From the NCBI RefSeq assembly GCF_036588685.1, contig NC_086379.1, positions 73,067,727 to 73,131,726 on the forward strand: a stretch of 64,000 bases of DNA, written 5' to 3'. The position numbers and the translations under genes were made by a program. A model generated the notes under the pieces. It was not told the origin of the DNA and did no database searches. It saw only the letters and a list, made by a program, of their open reading frames with translations. This document shows, in pieces, positions 13,301-28,300 of the stretch (position 1 is its first letter; every line of letters starts with the position of its first letter). Source of the stretch: Mytilus trossulus (taxonomy: Eukaryota; Mollusca; Bivalvia; Mytilida; Mytilidae).

Positions 13301-16300
13301 TAGCAGGAATTTTATTGATTTGGAATTACAATTTATTTTAATCAATGATAATAATCAAGATAACAATCATAAGCATAAAACAAATCTTTATAATGAATAT
13401 AATGACCATTTCAGAGGCAGCAACCAAACAACGGCGTGCCTGATTCGTCCTAAATTTCAGGGTTGATATTTCAAAACCTGATCAATATTTTTATACATGT
13501 CAGATTTTTCATATATATCCCTATTTGAATTTTGAGCCAAGTCGGTCATATAGGTAGGCATCGGACACATTTCGAAAAATAGATTCTCTAATTCAGTAGT
13601 TTTTAAGGAGGCTCGCGGGTCCAAATCATTTAGTTGTTCTTAAATTTCGCTATATTTTCCTATAAATGAACTCTTATATTTAATACTTAAATTTGAAAAA
13701 AATGGGGTTATCGTTGATTTACGCTCACAATCTGCCTTTGAAAGAAACATAGCTTTCTTTAGAAGTCCTTTTTTCTGTTGAAATAAAACGAGAAAAGAGG
13801 TTATATCGAAATAAAAAAAAGAACTAGATAACAGAAATCGCTGAAATTTTACAATAGTTTAGTTCAATTAAAAAAAAAAGATGTGGTATAATTGCCAATG
13901 AGACAACTGTCCACAAGAGAAAAAAATGACGCAGACATTAACAACTCTAGATCACCGTTCGGCCTTCAACTATGAGCAAACCCATACCACAAAGTCAGCT
14001 ATATAAGGCCCCGATATGACAATGTAAAACAATTCAAACGAGAAAACTAAAGTACAGTTTATTAGAAAATAATGATAAAAGGTATAGGTCACCGATGATT
14101 TAAAAAAGATATTTGAATTTTAATACCAAAAATATGGCATTTTTGCAACAAAAGGAGACAAATTGGAGCTTTTCAGTTGTATATACATTTTATAAGTCAT
14201 CTTTGCTAAAATGCATTGATGTATTTGAAAGATTTTTGTACCATTTGATAAAGTAACAACTAGTGAAGTAATAAATAAGATTTGTAACGAAAGAAATGTT
14301 AAACTTTTTCTGATTTTTTTATACCCTCGAGCTTCCGAAGGCAAGATTTTTGTAAAAGCTAAAGGACGACGAACTCCAAGTGATCAGAAATGGTCACTTG
14401 TTTTGGTTCGTTCTTATCGCAGAGAACTACCAAAAAGATTATTTGAAGGTATACTTTAGTAGAGGGATTTTTAAATCAAAACTTCTGGGATAAAAGAACA
14501 TTCATCAGATTTTTTTCTCTTGATATTTTCTTGCACTAATTGTTTAAAAGAGGAGCTTATAACTGTACTCACTCTATTTCCAGTACGGGAGGATTCTTAG
14601 GAACTGATTGTGCATGTTGTATAAAGTAACTAATAGACTCCTCGAATTCTACCCTTAAATACACTAAAAATCCCATTCCCTCTGCTACATCTTCTGAGGT
14701 AACAGTCAGACTTCCGGTTCCATCTGCGATTCCGTTGAACAATTTACAGGCACTAGAGTGAAACAGATCATCCTCTAGCCAGCGTAAGTAATACTTTTCT
14801 TGCTGTTTCATTTTATGCCAATTAAATGAGTTAATATTAGCAAATCCGTTAAAAATGTTTACTAGATAAGTCATTAAACATTGTCCAGAGTCATCAATGA
14901 CAAGTTTTAAGTATCCTTCGATTCCTATTAATTTCACCAACTCAGTTGCATTTTTTATGTACGATTGAACATGTTTAAAGCTATACAACAAATCACGCAG
15001 GTCGTATGCAAATTGTTTCGATACATTTGCGTTTTGAAGCCATGTTTGTAAATTATCAAAAAATGTAGCATTGGCACTTGCAGGCAACCCAGAAAGTTCA
15101 CGTAGTTTAAACAAACTATCAAGAGTTAATGAGCTGTCAGCTAACCTTTCAAAAAAATCGTCTGTATCCTGTAGGAAGGCTTCAGATTTTTCATTATATA
15201 AATTGTTTAGAAATTCTAGCATTTCGTTTAAAACAAGACTGGTATTATCTGGATGTATGACAAATGTTATGTTGTCTAATTCGGATATAGGATTTGACTG
15301 CATTTCAAACATAAAGTCAATTTCAAAAAATCGCGTCAGAGCTATCAGATCATAAAGAGGCCTGGGAGTAGTTGTTTGTATTGTTGTCATTATTGAAGTT
15401 GTAACATCGCTCACGTTCCATGTATTGGACATTGATGTCGATGAAAAGTTTTCGTATGCTTCTGTTGTTTCGTTTTTCTGTTTTCTGGTCGGAGGATATT
15501 TATTAAGTACAGCCTTGACGTAAACTTCACTTCCTTTCATACATGTGGAATTAGAATTTTTCAAGCTATCTATAACGGTATCAAGTGAAGAGGCAGTGAT
15601 AAATGCGTGATTGTTTTCTATATATGGAACAAAGTTAGTATCGTACCATTTCTTTTTATAGTCACCTGTATCCTTAAAAGCTGATACTGGTGCAATATTA
15701 AACTGCAGAAGATTATAGATATTATTTGTGACAAAATTAAGACATTTCCAAGAAAAAATAAGACCAGAAGGATCACCGGGGCCTTTAGTTAAACTATATG
15801 ACACAGAACGAGCATCAAATTCTGAGAGTCCTTGACCGATAGTCCTGCCGGCTCCACCTTTTATAAATGCATGAGGTGGGGGTTGCTCTATTTTCACAAA
15901 CATTGATTCTTCCATCCAGTCTGTCATGTTAGCAGGATATCCTATTCTTGCATACAAACGATAATATCCTATTTCATGTTGCCCTGGGTTAAAGTTGAAC
16001 TTTACACTGAATTCATTTCCTCCAATCTGCATGCCTGTATTATCAGTTATGTTAGTTATCTTGTATAATGCAAAATAGGTGTGAATAATAGTTGCCATTG
16101 TACACTTGTTTTTCGTCAGAAGATATATATCTACTTGTGCTGAGGTGTAGATTGACATAGCATTTTCTATTCTGAGAAATTTGTCGCTAAAGATTTGGTA
16201 TGTAAGACATGGAGGCACTTCTGCAAATTACAGCAAAAATACATTAAAAGGCATTTAAAAACAAAAATATGTAAAGGAGAATAAAAATATGGCAAAAAGT

Positions 16301-19300
16301 TAAACTAAAGTATTGATTTCCAAAGCGAATTAAAGAGAGAGAGGGAGAGAAAGAAAGAGAGACGATGTATATTTGCTGTCCTTCAATCACTATCGACCCA
16401 ACCTGAAATATAGGGTTTACTTATTGCATGAATATTGTGGAATATTGTCCGAGTAGAATTCTATATTGCACGATCTTGCGAGTGCAATATATGTTCTACG
16501 AGGGACAATATTCCCTTATATTCATGCAATAACCCTTTTATGTATAGCAATATAATATTTCAAAGTAAAAACTGGTTCAAATTAAGATTTTGTCGTTGAT
16601 GACGTCATGAATTTTAAAGATTTATTGCACTAGTGCAATATTGGAATTTATTGCATGCTAACTTTTGGTAACTTTCTGTGGCAAATATAAATTACTTATT
16701 TACTTCATTCTTCGTCCTGAATCCACATGAGCTATCTGCCGCTTTGCTTAATAAAATAAAAAAAACAGACAAGTATTAATCATAGGTATTCGTCGGGAGT
16801 TCAGGTATTTTTTTTACACTATGATAACAACGTACGGAATAGTTCAGACTTTTAGTACCTGAATGAACTGTACTGTCAAATCTTTGTACCATCTGTTAAA
16901 ATTCAAAATCAATATCATTTTAAGACAAACTATGATTTATTAGGAAATCAACAATTTTTCTATATAAATGGAATGCCCATGGCTACAGATCATTCATTGA
17001 TTAATAGATTATGGATGAATCATGACAAATAGGCCGATGCAGACCCTCTTTTTATAATTCAGTATACATTACTGGTGTTGTTGTGACTTCCTTTGATGCT
17101 TTTATTGTTTTAATCGATATTTTGTTCTGAATGAATTTATCACATCTGAATATATGTCTCAAATGTTTACAACAATAAATTAATCAATGTTATATATTCT
17201 CCACAATTCTCTCCTTATCAAAATCTTATTTGCTAACTTTCATTTGGTATTTGGTGTACAACAATACAAACATAACGGTTTTTTTTAATGTTTCAGAAAC
17301 CAAGCGTACAGGCAAATAATCAGTTATGATGACGCAATATTGATTGACATATAACCTCATTGTAAGTAAAATTGTTTGTAGGTACTTGTATTCCTTACCT
17401 CTGCAATTTCCTTCAGTTTGATTTTCTCCTTTGCAATAATGGCCTCCACATATATTTATTGGACTGTCACATTTTCGTGAGCGTTGATAAATACCAGTTC
17501 CGTATTTGCCAGAATAAGGTTTTTTACACTCCCCCCAAGCTCCCCATTCTCCCCATTGTCCTGCTACAGGTTCTAGTGAAAAAACATGAAATGCAGCTTA
17601 TATTTTACGTTTATTGCATAGTCATTGCTAATTTTGATTCCTAGCAGCAAATGTCGAATTTACGTTATTATTTAAAGAACGGTGATGTCAAAATTGATCT
17701 TGTTTTGTTGGAAAATGTACATTTTCTGATTTCTCAAGTATTTTGTGAGGACTTAAGATTGTAAATGAGACCTAAATTATCTGCTATTTTACCATGTTTT
17801 GAAAGTCGGAATACATGTGAAAGTTGTAGAAAATTCATATTTTTTAAATAAAATTGTAACATGAAAGAGTCTTTAGATTTTGTGTATTCTAAAAGATCTT
17901 TGAAATAGTTAAGTATCCATATCTGATTCCTGGCATCTCTAGAATATGTGGTTTCACAAAAACGAAGAAGCCCGGTTTTGATTGCTGATAAGATTTATCT
18001 TAATAATTTAAACGGTGGTTTGTGGAGGACTGGAAGACACAGCAATATAACGTGGTTTGTCAGGACCCTTGTATAATTTATGTAATGTTTACAATGGAGG
18101 AAGATCCAGTTAATAATCATTGGTTGAAATTCCAAGAAAACAGAGAACAGACCTTAAAATTATCCAGGACGCTTTCCTTGATAACTTGGTAAGTGTTGAA
18201 ATTTGATTAAAAGTACAGTTTTCTGATAAATAAGATTATACGGAAATAAAAATAGACTGTGAATTCATTATCAACAAATACAAAATTATATACATCTTTT
18301 ATTAGTATGAACAAAGATTAATCAATAGGGTCAAACAGATGACGTTTAAACCTCGAAATACATGTGAATTATCTACCCTTTGTTTGTTTTTTATTATATT
18401 ATTTTTGTTTTATATCAGACTGAAAATAAGATAAAAATATGTAGATGTGACATTATTAAAATATAATACTTCAACGAAAAAGCTTTTATTTTCTTGGAAA
18501 ATATCAAAGGCTGATCCGTATACTTTTTGTGATTATTTACAAGTCATATCATGGATTCATCCGATCAGAGCAAAGAATTCATTGATGTCTGCAGTATTTA
18601 CGAAGATCAATTTAATAAGTGTAGACAAAAATATCTATAAATCAGTATGTCCAATTTTGTTTTCAATTACAAAATCTTGACAACAACTAGTCGTATTACA
18701 GGATACTTTTACATTTGTATACGTTTTGAATAAGCTAATTATTTCCCTGTATATGGAATTGGACTCTCAGATAACTTTATAACTAGCAATGAGATATTAG
18801 AAGATGTGGTATAAGTGCGAATGAGACAACTCTCAGTCGAAGATACGCGGACAAAAATCATGAATAATTTGAGTTAAGTACCAGAATCTATGACAAACAA
18901 GACGATAGTTATTTGGAAATGATCAATTTCTGCAATCTTAGTAGCAACATAAAACTGCAACTGCATATTGGAAATACATTCCCAACTTCTTCGGTATTCA
19001 AGAGCATATAGCTGCTACTTCAACCTTGTAAAATGGCACCAGTGTCTAAATGTTTATGTACCAGGAGTATTTGAAAGCACGTATCGTTCTTTTTCAATAA
19101 ATGTTCGCCGGAAAATACCAAGACCTTGGTGGTAAATATTCAGTATCAGAGTGAAACAATGGTCTTGATATTATACAAATATAGCCTTTGTATGAGGTCG
19201 ATACAAGGATATATTGACCTGAAAGAAGTATATTGACTGAGGACGAAGTCCGAGGTCGATATACTTCTTTTGGTCGATATATCCTGTATCGACCTCATAC

Positions 19301-22300
19301 AAAGGCTATATTTGTTATATTATTAATTTCCGACCATATTTGTATCAAAATCGTCATTTAGGTTTGTTGGAATTTTATAAATATTACATCAATTTGTCTC
19401 CTTACAATAACAACAGATTAGTTGTTATTTAATTTAGGGTTTTTTGACATCTTATGTAGTTGAAGATTTTTTCCGTCAAATTATTGATCACAGATATCAT
19501 GTGTTTCAAAACGTTAAACAATAATTATATTCTGAAATTCATTACACAAAGTATATCGGTTTTTAGATATTCTAAAAATAACCGTACGATATGTATTTTG
19601 ACGGTCAATATGCTTTTTGCTATACGCCGTTTTCTCTCTACCTTCGAAAATATAGTTTAACATGTGACTATGCCTAAACGAATCAAATTTGTTAAATAAT
19701 ACGAATTAATAATATTAGTTGTTATTTCATTTACTTTTTATTTTTATCATCGTATGAAGATTTTTTTCGTCAAATAATTGATCACTGATATCATGTGTTT
19801 CAAAACATTTGTTAAACAATATCCTAAAATTCATTACATGACGTCACAAAGTATATCGGTTTTTAGATAAATCTAAAAATAACCGTGCGATATGCTTTTT
19901 ACCGGTCAATATGCATTGTGCTATCCGCCGTTTTTTCTCTACCTTCGAAAATACAGTTTAACATGTGACTATCGCTAAACGAATCAAATTTGTAAAAATA
20001 TATGAATCAATAATATATACAGATAATGGGTACTGAAGAGGTTACCATTATAAAAACGAATTCTAACAGATTTTTACTTTTTTGGAATATTTCTTTTACT
20101 GTTTATATTATTTTTTAGATGATATGCATTGATGTGGCTTGGTATAATTATTTACTACATATTATTTGTTTCTTTTTTTTTTTTAACAAAAAGGTTGTGT
20201 TAATCTGTCTCATCACATTGCTTCGGCACCTCAATGATTTAAAACATAACTCTCTTTAATTCACCGTTATTAAAAACAAGTTTGCATATAAAGAATAATG
20301 TTTATACATTTTCAGAATAGACTTTTGTTGGATTGGAAAATCTTAAAAAATCTTTATCTCTTTTGATCAGATCTATCCTCTTATATTGTGGATAAAGGTT
20401 TAACATATTCAACCACAGCTCTGTTTTCTAAAGAAACTTACTGCATTTTTTTCTGAGTGTATCTGCTCCAAGATTATCAATACAATTTTTACCCTTATTG
20501 CATGGTGTAGGGTTATAACACTTCCGAAATCTAGTTGTTGCTCCTTTACAACGTTTTGAGCAATCATCCCATTCACTCCATAATGTGTAACCGCCATCAA
20601 TTATATCTAAATAATGAATTACACTTATTATTTGTATCAATCCTCATTTTTCTATGTTCAGGATAATAATATTAGTAAAGTAGACGTACGTATCGGTAAG
20701 GTATATATACAAAGGATTTAGGCAGAGAACATTATCCAGTCACATTTTATTTTATTATGTTTTTGATTTTGTTTTCTTTATAAAGGTAACAGTAGTATAT
20801 CGCTATTCGAAACTCAGTAATCGATAGAAAAAAAAACCAAATCCTGGTAACAAACTAAAACTGAGAGAACTTGTTTCTTTATCATATTTCTTTATCATTA
20901 CCAAACTATGATGCGGGTGGCTTATATTGACACTTTGTTAATTGCAGCTTATTGGTACCATGTTTGGTTGAACTGTATTTTATTACATTGAATATAATAA
21001 AACACTTCTTGTTAAACACTATAAGTTGTCAATTCGAACGTCTATCTTTGTTTAGTCGTTCTGTATTAGAATAGTGTAAATAAATATTTAAAAAAAAAAC
21101 TTTTTGTATAAAGTAATTCGCTTATCAGAAGAAAAAAATTAGTAGTCCCCTAAAACCTATTTATGAATGAAGAACACATTAAAATAGGTATTCAAATATA
21201 ACCTTAGGACTGATTAACTTAATTTTGTTATATGATTTTGATATGAGTTAAAGCAGATCAAATTTTCAATGTGTTTGTTATTATGTATTATATTATTACC
21301 AGACATATATGATCACTTCGATTTATGTACATAAATGTATTAATGTTTTCCCAGATCCAATAAAATGTAAATCAACTATTTGGAAGATTATTTACATAAA
21401 TCGTTCAGAACAAATGTCCACCACTTTTTCACGTCCATCAAAATAAAACATACACACAATTTGATCTGTACCTGTCATTACCACACGACATTTTGAAATT
21501 GTCGATTTGGATCTATTTGTCTGACAGGAAAATAGAAAATCACCTCGAGGTTTGATGCTATTTGTGATGTTCAGATTTTATATTTGCATGCAGTTTCGGG
21601 CTTTGTTTTCATTGTTATGTCGATCTCTTCCCATTTCGTGTGTTTTAATGGTTCCTTTTGTATCGTGGTCTACTTTTACAACGACTTACCGTGTGTAAGC
21701 AAACATTGTCTTTCCTCCGTACTGTAAGTAACTTTTCTGCTTTTCGTGTCGTTTGTTATTTTGTCTCTTGTCTCGATTCCATTGCAGTTTTGATCTGGAC
21801 TTGAACTATCTTTATTACACGAAGACCAAGGGGTCATCCATGTAACTAATATTTCAGCTTGAGAGATAACTATTAGATCTACAAATAAAAGACGATATAA
21901 GTGGCTGTCATTTGAGTGTCAATTCTATGCCACTTCTGGTCGCCGTTTCGTCCACGAGGGTATCACCAACCCAGTAATCAACACTTTGGTATTGACATGA
22001 ATATCAATTATGTGGTCATCTTTATGAATTTCATGTTTACAAATCTTTGAATTTACCGAAAACTATGGATTTTCTTATCACAGGCATAGATTACCTTAAC
22101 CGTATTTAGCAAAACGTTTGGGAATTGTGGATCCTCAATGCGCTTCAACTTTGTACTTGTTTTGCTTTATAAATAGTTCGATATGAGGGTCACTGATGAG
22201 TCTTATGTAGACGAAACGCCAGTCTGGCGTACTTAATTATAATCCTGGTACCTTTGATAACTATATGCTACAGTTGACTTTAGAAATAGAAAAGCAAACA

Positions 22301-25300
22301 ATGATCGAAATTCATAAATATAAAACCGATGGAAGACAACACCTAGATCAAAAGTAAGCAGAAGAAAACATAAAAAGAGTTCAAGCAATACTGCGCAGAT
22401 TCTTAAAATTCAGCAAGACAAGTTTATATGTGTTTTTTGGAGCTAGATCAAATTCAGCATGTTCAATAACGACCAATACAGAACTATGTATCTATTACTA
22501 CTATCTTTCCTTTTGTGAAACATTCACCGTATCAGACTTATCTCTAAAAAGAGAAACACGACGAGAGACAATAAGAACACTTCATACCGAATGAAACTCG
22601 TTTATTTTAATTTTTTTTTTACTTTTAATGCTTAGGAAATACGACCTTATTAAAGATATCAAAATAAAATTTGTCTAAAAACTTTTTAAAAACATATTAA
22701 ATCTCATATACTCTTACCGACCTTTTTGTCTCTCGTATTCGAGTCATTGATTTTAGATAACTGCAATAATGTTAATTATGTATAGATGACCAGTGAAACT
22801 TATACACCTAAAATAATCAAGAATTGAATGCTTCTTTTTGTAAATTTATTGGGGTGTAAAAGCGTTGACCGAAGTACATTTACGCTTCATTCTAAAAATG
22901 TACGCACGGTCAACGCTTTTACAACCCTATCAAGTTACAAAAAGAAGCATTCAATACTTATAATTACATTTTTTAGCAAGGAATATAAAAACACGATTTT
23001 CATGAAGTTTAATTTTCAAATTCACCTGTGCACTTTATTGTGGGACCTCGTGTCATCATGAATGAAATGTTATTGTCTCATGCAATTGCTTACGGAATAA
23101 CATGTGATGTGCAATTAGCCAATCAGAATAACGTATTATAATGAAACATACATCTAATGTAATTATTCTGAAATGTTCATTTTGGCATTGGCAGTTTGTT
23201 AAAGACAGAACAATATATCTTAAAGACGTTTTGGTTTTTTCTGTTCATTTTAGATTTATACACTCTGGAAAATTCATTTCTGATCAATTATTTTTTTTTT
23301 TAAATTTGTTTGTTTTTTCAATGATTAGGATAATAACGCAATGATCAAAATACCCTGTGTCTGTATCACTAATGTTTGCCATTTACAAATTTGTTTCACT
23401 TATTTCCAATATAGAAGGAAAAATAATTCTCATATGAAATCTCTTTACCGCTTCTGTTAAAATTAAATAAAATGACAAAACAAGCAACTTAGAAAATAAA
23501 TGTGTCGGTTTCTTCTATGGTTGCAAAGTATAAGACAAACAGTAATCCAAACGCGCGTCTGGTGCATTAACTTATTATTCTGGTATCTTTGATAACTATT
23601 TACACCACTGGGTCGATGCAACTGTTGGTGGACGTTTCGTCCTGGAGGGTATCACTAGCTCAGTAGTCAGCACTTCGCTGTTGACATGCATATCAATTAT
23701 GTGGTAATTTTATATTTTTTCTTATTAACAAAGGTATGATTTTTTCAATATACTCAGGATTTTCTTATCCCATGCATAGATGACCTTAGCCGTATTTATC
23801 ATTTATTTTTGATTTTTTGAGTTTTATGCTCTTCAAATTTGTACTTGGTTATCTTGATACATATTTTGATCTGAGCGTCACTGGGGATTCTTATGTAGAA
23901 ATAACGCGCGTCTGGCTTGTTAAATTATAATTCTGGTACCTCTGATAGCTATACTAAGAGAAAACTCTTACACGAAAATATGTTTTAACTTTAGCTGTGT
24001 CAGCTTTAAAAACGTATAAACAGTTCGATGTCCTATACAAATATGCAAGTAACATCTTGAAAAACAATAAAACAGCAAAGATAAAAATTCATAGGAAGGA
24101 AAACAATATTTATAACAAAATCAATAGCTCTAACAACGGTAGAGTTGTAAGACCTTATAGTGCAACAGTAATCCTAATTTTATAGATGTGTTTTTGAAGA
24201 ATATTTTGCTTGACTGAAGTTCAGAATTTTACAATGTTTGAATCTAAAGGAGGAAGTACATCTATTATCAGCGATAATTTAATGTTTTAAAGCGTTTTAA
24301 TCATTATATCATTAAAACTCCGTTTTTTTTGTACTATATTTATGTTTGTTATTATAATTATATCATTTTTATAACTGTATAAGTTTAATTACTCGACACG
24401 CTTTTATGTCCTTTTAAAATTTAACATCGATATACTGTGGCTACGAAAATGCATATGTACAGCATTACAACCGTTTATTGAGGTATAATAATTTGTATTA
24501 TGATAATGGCTTTGTATGTACAAGTGGAATGTTAATATGTGTTTTGACAGAATGTTCATGTTGCAAACATGCGCAGACTTACTTGAATTGTAAGTAGAAA
24601 TTCATTGCTTCAAATATTAACATATCGATGTAAATACATGTACATATCGAGGGTTAATGTTACAGAACAGACAATTGATAATGATTATGGTACATCTTAT
24701 AAAGATGAAGAATCATTAAACTTCGTTCATCATGTTAATTCTTTTAAATTGTGATTGGATTACAATGTGACAGTGCTTCGGCCCAATATATTATTTCGTA
24801 TTGATTAACATACAATATTTGTGTGATACTTTCTTTCATTATACAAAGTGTTTTTTTCTACAAATATTGCCTTTTTGTGCCAAACAGATTATTTATATAT
24901 TAATTCCAAACTGTTGCAAATAATTTTACGGCAAATCGACATGTAGTATGAGTGCCAATGAGACAACCTTCCATCGAAGTCACAATTTGTAAAAGTAATC
25001 AAATATCGTTCAAAGCAGGTATTCAACACGGAGCCTCCTTAAAAAACAAAAATTATATTGATAGCATTTATGTGTATATTACACATATAATGCAAAGATT
25101 TATTTCAACGATACCGTCCCAATTTTGGGATAACAATTGCATTATGTATATATAATCTAATAAATTAATTTTATTCGTAAAATTATGGATCCTTACGAAA
25201 ATATAGTCTAACCTAGTGACACATCCAATATATCCGTGTAATGTGTAAATCGTATAAAGTAAAGTCAAATTTAAAGAGAAAAAGGAAGATCTGGTATGAT

Positions 25301-28300
25301 AGCTGATGAGAAAACTCTCAACCACACACCAATTGACGTGGTCATTATTTTATTTAACAAACTACTTAAAATTTAATCTGGTGATAGTAAAAGAGAAAAA
25401 CATATTGCCAGAGGGACATCCAACTCATAATTCTGACGAATGAATTGACAGCGCAATGACTAAAAAGAAAAAAAGACAAACAGACAAAAGAATACACGCT
25501 ATAGCGCTATGAACCAGGTTTAATCCACCATTTTCTACATTTAAAAATGCGTTTACCAAGTCAGGAAAATGACAATTGTTGTCCATTCGTTTTTTGATGT
25601 GTATTGTCATTTGATTTCGCCATGTCATTAAGGACTTTCCGATTTAATTTTCCTCTGAGTTCAGTTTTTTTTTGGGTTTTTTATACACCAAACACAACAC
25701 CAAAAAGAATGAGCATCAAAAACTTGATGTAATCTAAAGTGTTCAGAAAGAATAAACAGATACTCCTCACATGTGTCACCCGCCGTGTTGCTCATTTTAG
25801 TATAGCCCCGATAATAAATTTAATTCAGAAGGTCACTTTCGAGAAAAGCAGACGGCACTATACATTTGTAGTTACAATTTTAAGAATAAATCCGCTATTA
25901 TCTGTGAAAAGGTATTTTTTTGTAATTATTTTATTTTTGATGAAACATGTGGTATTATATACTACAGTATTCGATACAAATTATAAAAAATAAAGTAATA
26001 CCTGAAAGATCAATTAAGTCATATGGATATAAAAAGACATAAATATATATATTACCAATGATTTTGTCAATTAATTGAATAAATGAAATTTAAGCTGATT
26101 CTGTGAAAAGGTAATTTCATGGTCAATCAACTCGTGATTAAGACGATGATACTTGAAACTTCTGATTAAAAAGCTACCTTGGGAGCAGCATTCTTTTTTC
26201 AACGAAATCATGATAGAAAAAAACAAGAATATCGTTTCAACTGGGAGATATATACTCCGTATAGTTATATAACTGCATTTAGGTTATACTCATATTAAAT
26301 TGTATCATGTTGCTTAGCATTTTGTCTTTGCAACCAGTAATCTTTTTTTATAATTAATTACAGTTACTGACTTGGTAGGCAAATACTTTAAAATAAATCT
26401 GGTTTTCCATATACATTGTTAATTACTAAAATTAAATGGTAACTGAAGAATATATTGATAAGTTGGAAAGGTATTAGATAACCACTTACTGTAAAATTAT
26501 AAAACATTACAAAATCTGATACAGTTCAATTCAAACAGACTGAAAATATTCATTTTAAATTACACATTCATGTTTATCAATGTTATTTCAATATTCCATG
26601 TTTTGGTGCATCACATGTATCCAATTTCGTAAAATATAGATATTTGTCGATCAAAATAGAAACGTAAATTAGATGAAATATCGTAAAATCAAAACTATAA
26701 ATGAAAATACGGATATGTTATCGATATTGTGCATAATTAATACATTCGATCAATTTTAGCTGTTAAAATATCTGTTAAATATTGCAAATTAAAGTCTTGA
26801 TACAATGCAATCAACAACATAACATAAATTCAAATTTATATTTACTATCGATATGATTTCTGTCGTCAGTCTTGTTTTTTTGTTAATTAATTTCCTAAAA
26901 CACCTGAAATAAAATTAATTTGACTCTTCTTATTTTCTTTAAATTTTGTCAAAGTATTTACTTTGACCCTTTGCAAAAAATATAAAAGTTTCAAAACATT
27001 TAAACCGACCGTTTTATCAGATAAATTACACTGGTTATAAAGCAGTTTGACAAAAACTTATTTTGATAATTGAGAAGCTTATAATTCCCTTTATAACACA
27101 ACTTCATGCTGATTTTACAGAATTGTCTCCCTGTAGTGTTAGGTACCACCTTACACCTAACTAGTTTCATACTTTACGATTTATATTATGGGGTTTGTTC
27201 AAATAAGGCTGAATAGTTCTCTATAGCTGCTGACACCCGGCTTCATTTGATTACCGGTTATATTTGTCTCATAAGTCATTACTTTTTTGAATAAAATATG
27301 CTGCAAAAAGCTAAATTATAAAAGACTGACCTCTGAGGAAGTCGGAAACGGAAAGTCCCTAATCAAAATCAAAATCTGAAACGAATGGATAAGCTCTCAT
27401 GATCCTGACTTGGTATAGACATTTTCTGATCGAGACTTGACCGAGCATAACAAAAACCCAATTTAATAGAGTAACAGGTTTCTGGTTCAGAAAAATTGGT
27501 ACCGTTAAGGGGATTACTATCACTGGGTCGATGCCTCTGCTGGTGAACTGTTAGTCCCCGAGGGTATCACCAGCCCAGTAGCCAGTACTCCGGTACTTTC
27601 AAGAAATTACGGATTTTTGTGTTATAAAATTTGCTGTTACAAAATGTTAAAAATTATTATAAATTAAGGAATGTTTTCAAACAGTGGCATCACTGAAGAG
27701 ACATGTATTGTCGAAATGCGCATCTGGTGCAAGAAAATTGATATCGTTAATGTTATAACTACCACTGGGTCGATGCCTCTCCTTGGATTTGGCTATACTT
27801 TTTGGAATTTTTGGATTATAGCTCTTCATCTTTTATATAAGCTTTGGGTTTTACTTATTTTTGCCACGAGCATCACTGAAGAGACATGTATTGTGGAAAT
27901 GGGCATCTGGTGCATAAAAATTGGTACCTTTAATGTTATTGAGTAATAATCAAAATTCTTACATTAAAGAAAGAACGAGAAACCATATAAAGAACTAAGA
28001 ATGGAAGTGAGGAAAATCAACAGTCCACAAGACACGTAATTAAAAGATTTTGATACGGATTAAATTATTATATTTTTTAACATTTAAAACGCATGAAATA
28101 TACTGGTCACTTTTTTATGTATTTAATTTGAATGTTTAAAATTTACAGTACGGAACATGGCAACATCAATTATATTCCATTCCAACATGGAAGTTATAAC
28201 TTATTTGTTAGTATCTATCAAGAAGTAAACGTACGATAGAAGTTGTGGCACTCAAACATCTATAAGAGAATTGCATAAAAAATAAACAATTGGTTACTTT

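Noticed and set aside
15071..15355. Plus-strand open frame opposite the REJ exon
   Set aside because: Antisense shadow of the well-supported 1648-nt exon.
27671..27946. 91-codon plus-strand open frame with a repeated TEETCIVEM block
   Set aside because: It is the translation of a dispersed composite repeat, present inverted at 33985-34430.
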